DNA of 64,000 nucleotides. Origin: Dugong dugon (lineage: Eukaryota; Chordata; Mammalia; Sirenia; Dugongidae). The notes below the pieces were generated by a model, which was given only the letters and a program-made list of their open reading frames with translations, was not told where the DNA came from and did no database searches. Location: contig CM057481.1 in assembly GCA_030035585.1 (NCBI GenBank), positions 53,329,128-53,393,127 on the forward strand. Reading direction: 5' to 3'. Every line of letters starts with the position of its first letter. The stretch's first letter is position 1. Of this stretch, positions 24,170-34,780 are shown piece after piece. Both the position numbers and the translations under genes were made by a program.

Positions 24170-24318
24170 ATAACAAAACATCTGCCATTTTAACATTTTT
24201 TACAGTTACAAGCCAGTGACATTACGTTCATCATGGTGTGCAGCTATCACCACTACCTGGTTCCACACTTTTCCATCACCCTCAACAGAAGCTCAGTACC
24301 CCCTCTTGGCATTATTTT
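24170..24318. mobile_element. L1 3'-end remnant (old)
   Basis: The run ...CATTTTTTACAGTTAC, TGTGCAGCTATCACCACTACC, TTCCATCACCCTCAACAG resembles the 3' untranslated region of ancient mammalian L1 elements. It is diverged and short. Confidence 0.6.
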
Positions 24319-24324
24319 TAAACA

Positions 24325-24485
24325 CTGGTGCCATGTAACTGGCTCCCTGACTCTGAGTGAGTTACTTGACTTTTCTAGACCTCATCTATAAAATGTGAAA
24401 TCGTAATAGGGTCTTCTTCACAGGAATGTGGTAAAGATTGAATTAAAATGTTAATTTATGTGTTCAAAAGCATTTGTGTATGAAA
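24325..24485 (+). mobile_element. MIR SINE fragment
   Basis: CTCTGAGTGAGTTACTTGAC, CTAGACCTCATCTATAAAATG and GTGGTAAAGATTGAATTAAA match MIR. Confidence 0.68.
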
Positions 24486-24536
24486 TACTGACTAAGAAGC
24501 AGGCACTGTTAGGTGCTGAGGGTAAGAGGAGGACCC

Positions 24537-25104
24537 TGTTATTGATTGAATTGTGTCCCCCAAAATATGGGTTATAAATCCTAACCCTCATACCTTGGCA
24601 CCCTGGTGGCATAGTGGTTAAGAGCTTGACTGCTAACCCAAAGGTTGGCAGTTTAAATCCACCAGCTGCTCTTTGGAAGCTCTATGGGGCAGTTCTACTC
24701 TGTCCTGTAGAGTCGCTATGAGTCGAAATTGACTCCATGGCAACGGGTTATACCTGTGGGTGTAATCCCATTAGGGAATAGGATTTTCTTTGTTATGTTA
24801 ATGAGGCTATCAGTGTAGGTGTGTCTTAAGCTAATCACTTTTGAGATATAAAAGGAGCAGATTAGACACAGAGAAGCAAGCACAGATGGCAGAAGATAGA
24901 TGCCACATGAAGATCACCAAGGAACAGGAGCTGAAAAGAGACAAGGACCTTCCGCTTAGAGCTGACAGAGGGAGAAACTTCTCCTGGAGCCAGCATCCTG
25001 AATTCAGACTTCTGTCCTCCTAAACTGTGAGAAAATAAATTTCTGGTCTTTGAAGCTATCCACTTGTAGTATTTCTGTTATAGCACCACTACGCAACTAA
25101 GACA
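24537..25104 (+). mobile_element. MaLR-like solo LTR (MLT1 type) interrupted by an AfroSINE
   Basis: Same family and orientation as 5189-5588: starts TGTTATTGATTGAATTGTG, ends AACTAAGACA, with a TATAAAAG box at about 24846 and an AAATAAA poly(A) signal. Flanks GACCC and GAGCC match at four of five bases, a plausible target duplication. Without the nested SINE (24596-24749) it is close to 410 bases, like the other copy. Confidence 0.75.
24596..24749 (+). mobile_element. AfroSINE, short form, nested in a MaLR-like LTR
   Basis: Short-form copy (GTTAAGAGCTTGACTGC, then GCAGTTCTACTCTGTCC and CAACGGG). The LTR sequence ATACCT is repeated on both sides (about 24590-24595 and 24750-24755), marking the insertion into the LTR at 24537-25104. 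Confidence 0.93.
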
Positions 25105-25220
25105 GAGCCCAAACTGACTGGGTGACTATCCTCTCGGCGCTTCCGTTCTGGAGCTGATGGTAAGTGTGCATGATCCCTGGCATGAAACAGGGCTCGGTAA
25201 TTGCTGGATGATAGCAGTAG
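25105..25220 (+). mobile_element. MIR SINE fragment after the LTR
   Basis: TGGGTGACTATCCTCTCGG, GCATGATCCCTGGCATG and GCTCGGTAATTGCTGG resemble the MIR core and 3' end. The adjacent LTR may have inserted in or next to it. Confidence 0.5.
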
Positions 25221-26099
25221 TGCTCCAGTTTTTAGATGTTATGAGACATGGACACGTGCACACTTTAAAAACTCATCGCAAAATATCTCAGACGATGCGA
25301 TTCAAGGAATATTTTAGATGACAAAGATTGTGTTTGTCAAGGGAGGATGAGGAAGAGTTAATATTCTGGACCAAAGAATCAAGATGAAAAGAAGGTCTTG
25401 GTAGGCAGAAGTTCTGGATCAAAATGGCAGAGAAGACTTTTAATGGGAAGTGAAGTCCACACCCCTGCACAAGTGCAGAGTGAAGGGCTCCCCCTGACAG
25501 CAGTTGGTGTGGAAATTAGTTAGGGGATGATTGTAAATCATTAGGCGCCAAAGGTGACATGAGGGGGGCGCGAGCCAGGGGGACCAAGGACTCGAGGCTG
25601 TATTAATAGAATAGCATGGAATGAAACGTCTGCCCCCCTGGACTACTGAGAGGACCGTTGTTGGGCCCTGCTCATTTCTGAGCACTACATTTGAAGAGGG
25701 TCAATGGCACAGCAGAGTGGAAGACCTTACATATCACATACCAAACACTGGCTAAGTGTTCTAAACCAAACCAGGGCCTATTCAGAGCTTAAGGTAGGAG
25801 GGGCAAAATGAAGACCAGTGTGCCAATATGGTAGGAAGGGGCAGAGTTGCTGTAGCACTGAGGGTAAATAAAACACTGGACACCGTATTGAAGAATTACC
25901 TACTTGAGATTGAACTGGCAACAGTCACTCTAAAGCGCAGATGAGAACTTCAAGGGGCAGAGAGTGTAAGTTAAGAGTGTTGCGACAGTAGGGACAGAGA
26001 TAAAATGATGACACAGTGTGAAGTATGTAACCATTGTCAGTAAACTGTACGTGTGAAAATTGTTAAAAATGAAACACTGGCTAAGAGTTCTATATATCA

Positions 26100-26250
26100 T
26101 CTTTTATTTTCATCCTTAAAGGTAGGTGGTATTGTTCCCATTTTATAGATGGGAACATTGATCCTGGTAGAGATTGAATAACTTGTCCACGGTCGCACAG
26201 CTAGTAACTGGTGCTATGCAGACTCAAATTCTGTTCTTAATCACCATATG
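26100..26250 (-). mobile_element. MIR SINE, reverse
   Basis: GGTAGGTGGTATTGTTCCC, TTTTATAGATGGGAACATTG, ACTTGTCCACGGTCGCACAGC, TAGTAACTGGTGC follow reverse MIR. Confidence 0.82.
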
Positions 26251-26359
26251 TAATGCCACTGCTTATCCTGTGAAATGCAATTGAAGAGGCAGAAGATACC
26301 TAGTTTGGTGAAGAAAAAGCAAAGTGGGCCATAATGCAAGTCTTTAAAGATTTAAAGGA

Positions 26360-26612
26360 CTATCCAAAGCTGCTACCAATGTGGTAGCCACTTGCCCATG
26401 TTGGTGTTGAACACTTGAAATGTGAAATTTGGTTAGTGCCATTTGCTGAAATAATAATGTTTTGGATATATTTGGTTAAATGAGATACAGCAACAAAATT
26501 ACTTGCACTTGTTTCTTTTTCCTTTTTTCAGTATGTCTACTAGAAAATGTAAAATGACATATGTGTCCCGTGCTCTATTTTTGTTGGACGGCACTGGTCT
26601 GTAGAGTTGTTT
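26360..26612. mobile_element. short DNA-transposon copy (TGTCCAATAG family, longer form)
   Basis: GTGGTAGCCACTTGCCC, ACACTTGAAATGTG, TTTGGATATATTTGGTTAAA and TTGTTGGACGGCACTGG match the longer member of the same family. Confidence 0.65.
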
Positions 26613-26872
26613 AGTGCTTTGAGAAAACCAAGAGCAATGTGGATGTGGTAGGAAGGGTTAGATAGCTTCTGTTGTTGGGTTTAACATGGCCCCTGACTCT
26701 AAAGTGCCCAGTGTCCAGAGAACTAAAGGGAAGCAGAGGTCTTGCCAGCTCTAGGTCTTCTGCTTTTGAGGAGAAGGGTTAAAGTTGTCACTATTAGGGG
26801 CTGTTCAGTGGCCCTTATGAAGTGTGGGCTGTGGCCTTCCTCTGAGATTTCCCTGGTCATCTTCTTTCTTAA

Positions 26873-27078
26873 GGAGCCCTGGCGGTGCAAGGGTGAACTG
26901 CTTAGCTGTTAACTGAAGGGTTGGTGGTTCCAGCTCACCCAGCGACTCTGCAGGAGAAAGACCTGGTGATCTCCTGTAAAGATTGCAGCCTAGAAAACTC
27001 TGTAGGGAAGTTCTCCTCTCTCATATTGGGTTGCGGTGAGTCAGAATTACCTGGACTGGCACCTTTTTTTTTTTTTTT
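26873..27078 (+). mobile_element. AfroSINE, long form with T-rich tail
   Basis: GGAGCCCTGGCGGTGCAAGG head, middle block with AAAGATTGCAGCCTAG, diverged body, and a tail running into a T run at 27064-27078. Confidence 0.9.
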
Positions 27079-27717
27079 CCTCTCTCTCTTTCTCTTCCTT
27101 TGCTCCCTTAGTCAGGAGGCTCTGGAGGCAGAGCCAAATGGAGAGGAGACTCCTTGGGCAGTGAAATCCAGTTTCAGAATGTTCTGGTATTGGCAGTTGC
27201 TCAGGAAACTGCTTGTCTTGCCCTTCCAGTCTCAACTCCCTTCAGAAGGATTCTTTTCATTTGACAAAATTAACCACACAAATGAAAGAGAGGTCATTTT
27301 TTAAAATTCCCTATAGTATCTACCTTTAGTAGGTACAGTTGTATTGGACTAAGTGACTCAAGTTCACTCACAGGTAAAGTTATTTGTGAAAGCTGTCAAT
27401 AATAGTTTGTATTCAATTTGTTTTTCAAAAACTTCCAAAGAATCTGATCATGGATTGCTATATACAAATGTATTTTTGTCTGTGAGGTCACTCAGTGATA
27501 AAATCATCAAGATTTTTGCCACTGACTTGGCAACACAAAGACATTTCTCTTGTCATTTGTCATTGAATATTCATCTTACATGCAGAGATGCTCTTATTCA
27601 ACGTGTTACGTTTTCCCTAACACTCTGCTATGGACCACAGGTGAAGAAGGGAGGAAGAGGGCACAGTTTTGTCTCTCAGAGCTTATAGTCTAGAGAAAAC
27701 ATACATGAAACATAAAA

Positions 27718-27790
27718 GAAATGTAAAAAGAGAGAAGGGAAGGGGGGAGGAATGGAGGAAGGGAGGAAAGATAAAAAGGAAGGAAAACAT
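27718..27790 (+). repeat. polypurine tract (A/G)
   Basis: About 70 bases almost entirely of A and G (AGAGAGAAGGGAAGGGGGGAG and similar), just before an L2 tail. No gene content. Confidence 0.9.
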
Positions 27791-27930
27791 CAGTTCATTC
27801 ATTGGTTAATTCATCAAATATTTGTTGAGCTGCTGCTATGTACAGGGCACTGTTTTAGCATCTGGTGGGTTAATTCAGTATTTGATGGAATGCTGAAATG
27901 ATTGGCACAGGCAGTAAATGTGTAGGAACT
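27790..27930 (-). mobile_element. L2 LINE 3' end, reverse
   Basis: TTCATTCATTGGTTAATTC, AAATATTTGTTGAGCTGC and TGCTATGTACAGGGCACTG match reverse L2. Confidence 0.72.
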
Positions 27931-28257
27931 GAGGGAAATGGTACCACCCCAAATTTCCAAGTTGATGCCATGATGGAAAGACGGCTAGGTTAGTGGCCTC
28001 TCCCCTCCCTTACATGTTGTACATGTGTTTGTCTTTTTATCGTGGAGAATGGTCTTGCCCAATAGAGAAATATTTTTTGTTTAAACTTGACTCCCTTCTC
28101 CTTTTCTAGAACATTCAGTTTCACAGAACTAGGCAGGGCTTATCTGTCCTTTTCTTCTCTCTCCCCCACGTAGTTCATAATGAATAAGTGAATAAAAATT
28201 AAGAAGAGCTGCCTTCACTCCAGAGCAGCTAGCCTGCCTTAGTAGAAAGCACATGGA

Positions 28258-28463
28258 GACTACCAGCTGCCATAGAATTGATTCCAACTCATGGCGACCT
28301 CGTGTGTGTCAGAGTAAAACTGCTCCATAAGGTTTTCAGTGGCTGATTTTTTTGGAAGTAGTTTGCCAAGACTTTCTTCCAGGGTGCCTCTGGGTGAACT
28401 TGAACTTCCAGCCTTTTCAGTTAGCAGCTGAGTGTGTTAATCGTTTCACCACCCAAGGACTCT
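28258..28463 (-). mobile_element. AfroSINE-related SINE, minus strand
   Basis: Reverse copy: CCATAGAATTGATTCC and CATGGCGACCTCGTGTG at the tail side; GAACTTCCAGCC and GTTAGCAGCTGAGTG at the head side. The middle (GTAGTTTGCCAAGACTTTCTTCC) resembles the tRNA-Gly SINE at 19 kb more than the ordinary AfroSINE, so it may be a distinct subfamily. Confidence 0.82.
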
Positions 28464-29164
28464 GCACTAAGACTAGGCCTCATAGTTCAATGATGGGAGC
28501 CTTCCTGAAGAGAGGGAGTGATGTGTGAAGGGTAGATGGTAGTCTTGACTCTGCTGGTTTTGTTAGACTTTTATTTACTCCCCTAGAAATCTAAAAAGAA
28601 TTAACATACAGCCCTTAATGCTTTGGAAGTTTGCCCCTCCATAGATGTGAGTTCTCTTCATGCTTCTTTTCTACTTGATTATACAATAAGATATCCATGT
28701 CTGATATGATGTTACCAAAACTCTTTGGTGACCAAGATATCTAATACTTGAGTCCACGCACCTTAGTACCATGCCAGTGTTTCCCACCTAGCATGTCAGA
28801 CTCAGCCCCCCAAAATCCCAGTGCCTCATCCCAGATCCACTCAGGGTAGATTAAGAACCACAGAGGGAGAGCGTGCCAGGATAGGAATAAAGAACATCAA
28901 ACTGCAGACTTGGGGGAAAGTGTCTGTATGTGTGTGTGTTTGACCCAGCTGAGGTCAAGGCTAGGAGAGAGTCATGTTAAATATTGGACATGAAATGGGT
29001 GAAGAAGAACAGAGACTTGGCTCGAAATAGGGAGGATAAGGAGAGGAAGAAATGGGTAAAGTTTTGAGATAGGTAATACAGATGAATTTTAGATGAAGAA
29101 GAAAAGCTGTTTGGTCTCAAAGGAGGGGAGATATAACGTAAGTTAAAATTACTCCAGCCGTGTT

Positions 29165-29340
29165 AAATCTCTCACAGTTCCCCTATGTTCTGGCTCATGT
29201 TACCTCCCATGTGAGCATTTTCACTTGTTCTTCCCAGTGGCTGAAATACCCTTTCCCACTCTGCCTGTCCAACTACCTGGGACAAGGCATTATCCTTAAA
29301 TATTCCACATAATCTGTCTTATCTTAGAAATTCCCTTTCC
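29165..29340 (+). mobile_element. L2-like fragment, forward
   Basis: CACTTGTTCTTCCCAGTGGC and GAAATACCCTTTCCCACTC resemble the L2 3' region. Diverged. Confidence 0.4.
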
Positions 29341-29379
29341 ACTTAGACCGTGGTAGGGGCCTCTCTTCTCTGCTCCCAG

Positions 29380-30170
29380 CATGCCTCTGTTTCATCAGCA
29401 AATGATGGCCAATGACCTGTCATGTGCTCTGTACCATGCTAGGTGCTGGAAATCCCAGGGAAGACAAGAGGGATGTTACTCTCTGCTCTCTCATAGCGTG
29501 TGCAAGTCTTCTGCAGAATGCAATTATAATACAGGGTCATACAGTGGGGCAAGTATGGGTGCTTCGGGAGCACACTGAACAAGAACCTAACCAAGACCTG
29601 AGGGCTCAAGGAAGACCTCTTTTGGGGCTGGTGGTGAGCAATAAGCCTGGAGAGGCAAGTGGGGTGAAAGTAGGGTAGTAAGGAATGAGGTTACATCTTC
29701 ACGGTCTTATTGCCATTCAGAGGATAGGACAAGAGTAACGTGATCAGATTTGCATTTTAAAAACATCTCTCTAACTACAGCGTAGAAAATGGATTGGAGA
29801 GGACAAAGCTTGGAAGGAGAGGTGACTTAGTATTAAAGTCTTTCAAGCAAGAGACACAGCTGGCCTGGACTAGGTTAGTGGCAGTGGGATGCAGAGAACC
29901 AAACCAATTTTTGTGAGATGCTTAGGAGGCAGAATCTGTGGGACTTTGTCATTGATTAGAGACAGAGAAGGAGGAATCAGGCATAACCCAGGTTTCTGCT
30001 TGGGCAGCCGATGGCGCCATTCACTGAATTATGGAGTTTAGTATCAAAAGGGAAAGAGTGATGAGCTCAGTTTGGGAAATGTGAAGACTGCAGCCAAGAG
30101 GTGATATGGGTCAATGAGGATATGGTGAGAATCATAATAGCTGTGGAGTTGAAAAGAGACCGAGACCTTG
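29380..30170 (-). mobile_element. ancient mammalian interspersed repeat, L2-like, reverse
   Basis: ACCATGCTAGGTGCTGGAAATC at the left matches reverse L2. It is followed by AAGGAAGACCTCTTTTGGGG, GATCAGATTTGCATTTTAA, CATCTCTCTAACTACAGCG and GGCCTGGACTAGG, in the order of a long repeat common in mammals. I recognise the sequence but am unsure of its family name. Confidence 0.55.
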
Positions 30171-31069
30171 TTCTCACTCTGTAGATGATTCTTTAATGCT
30201 GGAGAGGGGTCAGACACAGGGTACCCTTGGAGCCATGTCACATAGAGAGTCAGCTTCATTTAGGGGAAGATGAGCTGTGAGGGTGGAGATGGCAGTGCAG
30301 AGTGAACAGCATTCCAATTCTGTCTCAACCCAGAGCCCTGCATGAAGGCTGGCCATCCACAAGGGCAGCACCCAGAGGTCTGTCTGGCTTGGTATCACCA
30401 CAATGGAACAGGCACTGGCCAAAAATTTTCAAAAATGACAAGCCTAAAAAACTGGCACACACTCTGGCTTGGGGAGAGGTGGCTTTGTCCTTCTCCGCTT
30501 GTTGATTTACTGGGGGTGAGGAGGTATAGACTAATAGATAAATAATTGAGTTTTCAGATATTTCAAAGACTTTATTCTGATTGTGCTCATTTGCTAAACA
30601 GCAACAACAACAACAAATCCTTGCATCTCATTCTTTCCTTTGACATCACCCCCGTTAAATATTTTAAGTTGAGATGATAAAATGTGGAAGATGGTTTCTC
30701 TGGAATTAACTCGAAGATAACCAAATTCATTTTGAAGGAAACATATTCAAAGGGAAAGAATGCAAAGGAACCATTTGGCAAGCAAATCCTTGTCTGTTTC
30801 TAACTTGTATTTCTTTTCCAGGTGGCAATCCTAAAAAGTCTTCCCCATGTATTGTTATTATTTAATTCTCATCATAATTAAGTGAGATAGGCAGTATGGA
30901 GAATACCATTCCAATTTTATGTTGCAGGAAACTGAGGTTCATAAAGGATAGGTCCAGGTCCTGACAGCCGGTTGGGGTTTTCTGAGACCACAACCCTCAG
31001 TGAAACTGGACCACTCCTTTGCCCTCCCAGGCTCATTTCTAGCCCCAGTCTAGAAAAACCTCATTTGGA

Positions 31070-31265
31070 GTCATTCAAATCCCAACTCCCCAACTTACAG
31101 CCAGTGAGATACTAATTATGTTATATCAACTCTTGAAGCCTCAGTGTCCTCATCTGTTAAATGGACATAATACCTTCTTCATAGAGTTGCTTGGAGGATT
31201 AAGAGGCTTTGTGGGAAGTGCCAAACCCATCACGAGCTCATAATAAATATCTGCTGTATTTCTCA
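31070..31265 (+). mobile_element. MIR SINE
   Basis: CCCAACTTACAGCCAGTGAG, CCTCAGTGTCCTCATCTGTT, CATAGAGTTGCTTGGAGG and TCATAATAAATATCTGC match MIR in order. Confidence 0.8.
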
Positions 31266-31724
31266 GTCATTCTGTTATCAGGCACCAGCCCTGCCCTCAT
31301 TTCCTCTTTCTTGGTCAAACCCTGTTCTGAGGTCACAGTACCTACATCCCAAATTGGACTGGCAACCCTTTTATGGTATTTCCAACACCTCCCCGACAAT
31401 GACTGGGTCGGGTTTCGTTTTCTTAGCTATTGTCCCAAAGTTGTCTGAGCTCTGTAACCAGTAAGTGAAGAGGCCCTGTAAAGTAGGAGACTGTCCCTGG
31501 AGGACAAACACACGTCCCAGCTCCTCTATTCACTAGCCAGGTGACCTCAGGCAGCTACTAACACCTGAGGGCTTGCTGGGTCAGGCACTTACTGATAGAA
31601 TGCTTGCCATACTTTGGGTGGAACACTCACATCACTCCTCTCAAATCAGGAAGAAATGATTTTTCAAACCCCTCAAAAAGTAATTTAAAAAAATCAGTCC
31701 ACTCTAAGGTAGAAAATTCCTCCC

Positions 31725-31925
31725 CCTTTACAGATGAGGAAATACTGACCAACTGAATTCTTGTGGCTCACCTGTTTCACTGGTGAGTGGCAAAGATTGT
31801 ATTCAAACCCACGTCCCTCAAGCTTCAAAGTCCAGTTAACCATCTGTGTGAAATGGAGGTAATAGGATTCCTGTTCCATAGATGATCATGAGGATGATGA
31901 GATAATATACCGTAGGACTTTGTAA
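31725..31925. mobile_element. two abutting MIR-like fragments
   Basis: CCTTTACAGATGAGGAAATAC to about 31840 reads as reverse MIR; GGAGGTAATAGGATTCCTG to GAGATAATATACCG at 31855-31910 reads as the forward 3' end of another. Both are diverged. Confidence 0.5.
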
Positions 31926-33279
31926 CTTCAGAAGGTTGCCCTCAGGTAAGGAGTATTGCTGGTTGCTCCTGTTATACTGTATGCACGGAGCCAGGAAGGG
32001 GTCAGGGTTAGCATGAAGTAGAGAGAAGAAAGTTGGAGGGTAGAACAAGTTAGTAGTGCACAAGTGAGTGGTTGAAAAAAGGTGCCTGAGAACAGTTAAC
32101 CACAGAGCTCCCTGATTCCAAAGGTCTGGCCTTTGCGGAGGTGACATTACATAGATGTGTCTTGACCCATCTCAAAAATTGGACATCACTGAGTTTAATT
32201 CAGATCAATTAGACATCCCTCCTATTGTTCAAACACAATGGCTTATTTGTTTGAAAACAGGGAAGTTTTCTGTACGACCGGAACGCTTCCTGCTTCGTAT
32301 ACTGCTTTTCCTCATGAGGGATGAAATGCCATTTAAAATAGTAAATAAAGCATTGGCCTGCAGGCTAAAGTACATACTTTTCTGAATGCATTTTCTCAAG
32401 CTAAGAGTTATTAGACCCCAAAAGGGGTCTGCTATCTTTGAGATATTATGCTTTCTTCCAAATTGCCGTCGCAATCCAACGTAAATCTTCCCTTGTGGTT
32501 TCTACTAGAGATGGAAAAGCCACCCCCAGCAGTAGCCATCCGAGGCATCAAACTGTCTGCCTTTATTCCTCCTTTCCAATACAGCACTGACAGAAGCAGG
32601 CTAATGGTTTGGGAGGTTGGACTGGAAATTAAAAAAATCTTTTCGGTGGGAGCAGGCATGATTGAAACAGAGAAGAACTTTAGGTGGTTAAAGAAGAGGG
32701 GGAGATCACACTCACAAAGAACAAAGATGTGCTTGGGAATCTGGTAGTTTTAGAGTCTTCATCTGTAGCCCTACCTAAATCCACAAGTCTTAAAGCATGT
32801 TTGTGACTTACACTATGGACCACAAATTGGTGATGTTTTATAGGGCTTAAATGGCCTAGAGCGAATCAGATTAAAAGCTATGGATAGTTGACATGTGTTT
32901 TCCGAAAAAGCTTGTTGTTGTTCCCTGATGTACAGTTGATACGACAGTGTCCAAGATTCCTGAGCTCTAAAATCCTGATTATACTTTACACCATATGCCT
33001 GCTAATGTTACATAAGACCTTAACTGTAAGCAAGAAAATAGCTAGAGGTTAGCACTCTGCTGGGGGAATGTGTGTCCCTGGTAAGCAGTCAGTATTGATA
33101 GCAGCTTCTCCTCTTCTTTCCTCCTCCTTCTCCTCATTATTATTAAATAAACCATAGATATTATCTCATCCATCTTCCTCCTTGTTTAAATGAATGTGTA
33201 GGTTAAGAGAGTTTGAGACTTGCCCACAATCACACTGTTAATTTTTGACAAAGTCATTAATAGAACTCTGTGTCATATC

Positions 33280-33494
33280 CAAGTTCCTGTGTGGCATAAA
33301 CCATTTGTGCTTGACTAGTAACCTAAAGGTTAGCGGTTTGAGCCCACCCATCAGCGCCATGGGAGAAATTTCTGGTGATCTCCTTCTGTAAAGATCACAG
33401 CCAAGAAAACCCTATGGAGCAGTCTTACTCTGTAACACATGGGTCACCATGCTTTGGAATTAACTCGATGGCAGCAAGTTGCTTTTAGTTGATA
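33280..33494 (+). mobile_element. AfroSINE, long form, with 7-base target duplication
   Basis: Diverged head (GTGGCATAAACCATTTGTGC), B-box-like GGTTTGAGCCC, middle block with AAAGATCACAGCCAAG, tail AACTCGATGGCAGC. TCATATC at 33273-33279 and 33495-33501 is the target-site duplication. Confidence 0.9.
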
Positions 33495-33881
33495 TCATAT
33501 CTAGTACTTCTGTACTATCCTAGAGTTACATGGACTGCTTGAGGCCACTTTGGATTAAAAAGGATCTGCCTATCTCTTTACTGGACTGTTGGATGAGTCC
33601 CAGTACTTGGAACTGTTTGGAAACTCCACGAACCTTGAAATAGTAGGACATAGACAGCTTGATGCATACTTCAGATTCTGCTCCTTCTCTTTCCAGCCTC
33701 CCTCTTTCCAAACTCCCCCCTCCCCCTGCCCCAAGAACTGGCCTCATAACTTTTTTATGGAAAAGAAGACTAAATCTTTGGACTTTTATACGGCCACTCT
33801 TAAAGGTAGATGTGTTTGTATGTGTGTTTGTGTGTGTAATTAGTGACAATTAAGGTAAGAAAACCTGTAGAGAGCTACGTT

Positions 33882-34780
33882 GATGTGGTTAGGTGCCGTC
33901 AAGTTGGTTTCCACTCATAGTGACCCTATGTACAACAGAACAAAATCCTGCCAGGTCCTGTGCCATCCTCATAATTGTTGTTATATTTGAGCCCTTTGTT
34001 GCAGCCACTGTATCAATCCATCTCATTGAGGGCCGCCTTCTTTTTTGTTGACCCTCTACTTTACCAAGCATGATGTCCTTCTCCAGGGATGGTCCCTCGC
34101 CCTCCTCCCTTCTAAGGAGCATTCTGGCTGTACTTCTTCCAAGACAGATTTGTTCATTCTTCTGGCAGTCCATGGTATATTCAGTATTCTTCACCAACAC
34201 CATAATTCAAAGGCATCAATTCTTCGGTCTTCCTTTTTCATCGTCCAGGTCCAGCTTTTGCATTTATATGAGGCAATTGAAAATACCATGACTTGTGTCA
34301 GGCACACCTTAGTCCTCAAAATGACATCTTTGCTTTTTAACACTTCAAAGAGGCCTTTTGCAGCATATTTGCCCAATGCAATACGTCATTTGATTTCTTG
34401 ACTGCTTCTTCCATGGGTGTTGATTATGGATCTAAGTAAAAGGAAATCCTTGACAACTTCAGTCTTTTCTCCGTTTATCATGATGATGTTTATTGGTCCA
34501 GTTGTGAGGATTTTTGTTTTCTTTATGTTAAGGTGTAATCCATACTGAAGGCTGTGGTCTTTGATTTTCATCAGCAAGTGCTTCAAGTCCTCTTTGCTTT
34601 CAGCAAGCAAGGCTGTGTCATCTGCATATTGCAGGTTGTTAAGGAGTCTTCCTGCAATCCTGATGCCCTGTTCTTCATATAGTTTAACTTCTTGGATTAT
34701 TTGCTCAGCATACAGAGTGAATAAGTATGGTGAAAGCATGCAACCCTAAAGCACACCTTTCCTGATAGAGTCCCAGAAAA
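33882..34780 (-). mobile_element. RTE/BovB-type LINE, 5'-truncated and frameshifted
   Basis: On the minus strand, from 34739 down, a frame encodes the middle of an RTE-type reverse transcriptase with the catalytic YADDTALLAE motif and the following LNIKKTKI block. It breaks and resumes in other frames (34376-34191, with SKDVILRTKV and RRIDAFELWCW; then 34203-33889, with MLGKVEGQQKRRR), as in BovB/RTE C-termini. The endonuclease and 5' part are missing. The 3' end (GGTGCCGTCAAGTTGG in reverse) matches the SINE tails here. This is a dead copy, probably of the family that mobilised the afrotherian SINEs. Confidence 0.9.

Noticed and set aside
30595..30620. CAGCAACAACAACAACAAAT, considered as a polyglutamine exon
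   Set aside because: It is a short simple repeat without splice sites or continuing frame and does not match the missing FOXP1 exon.
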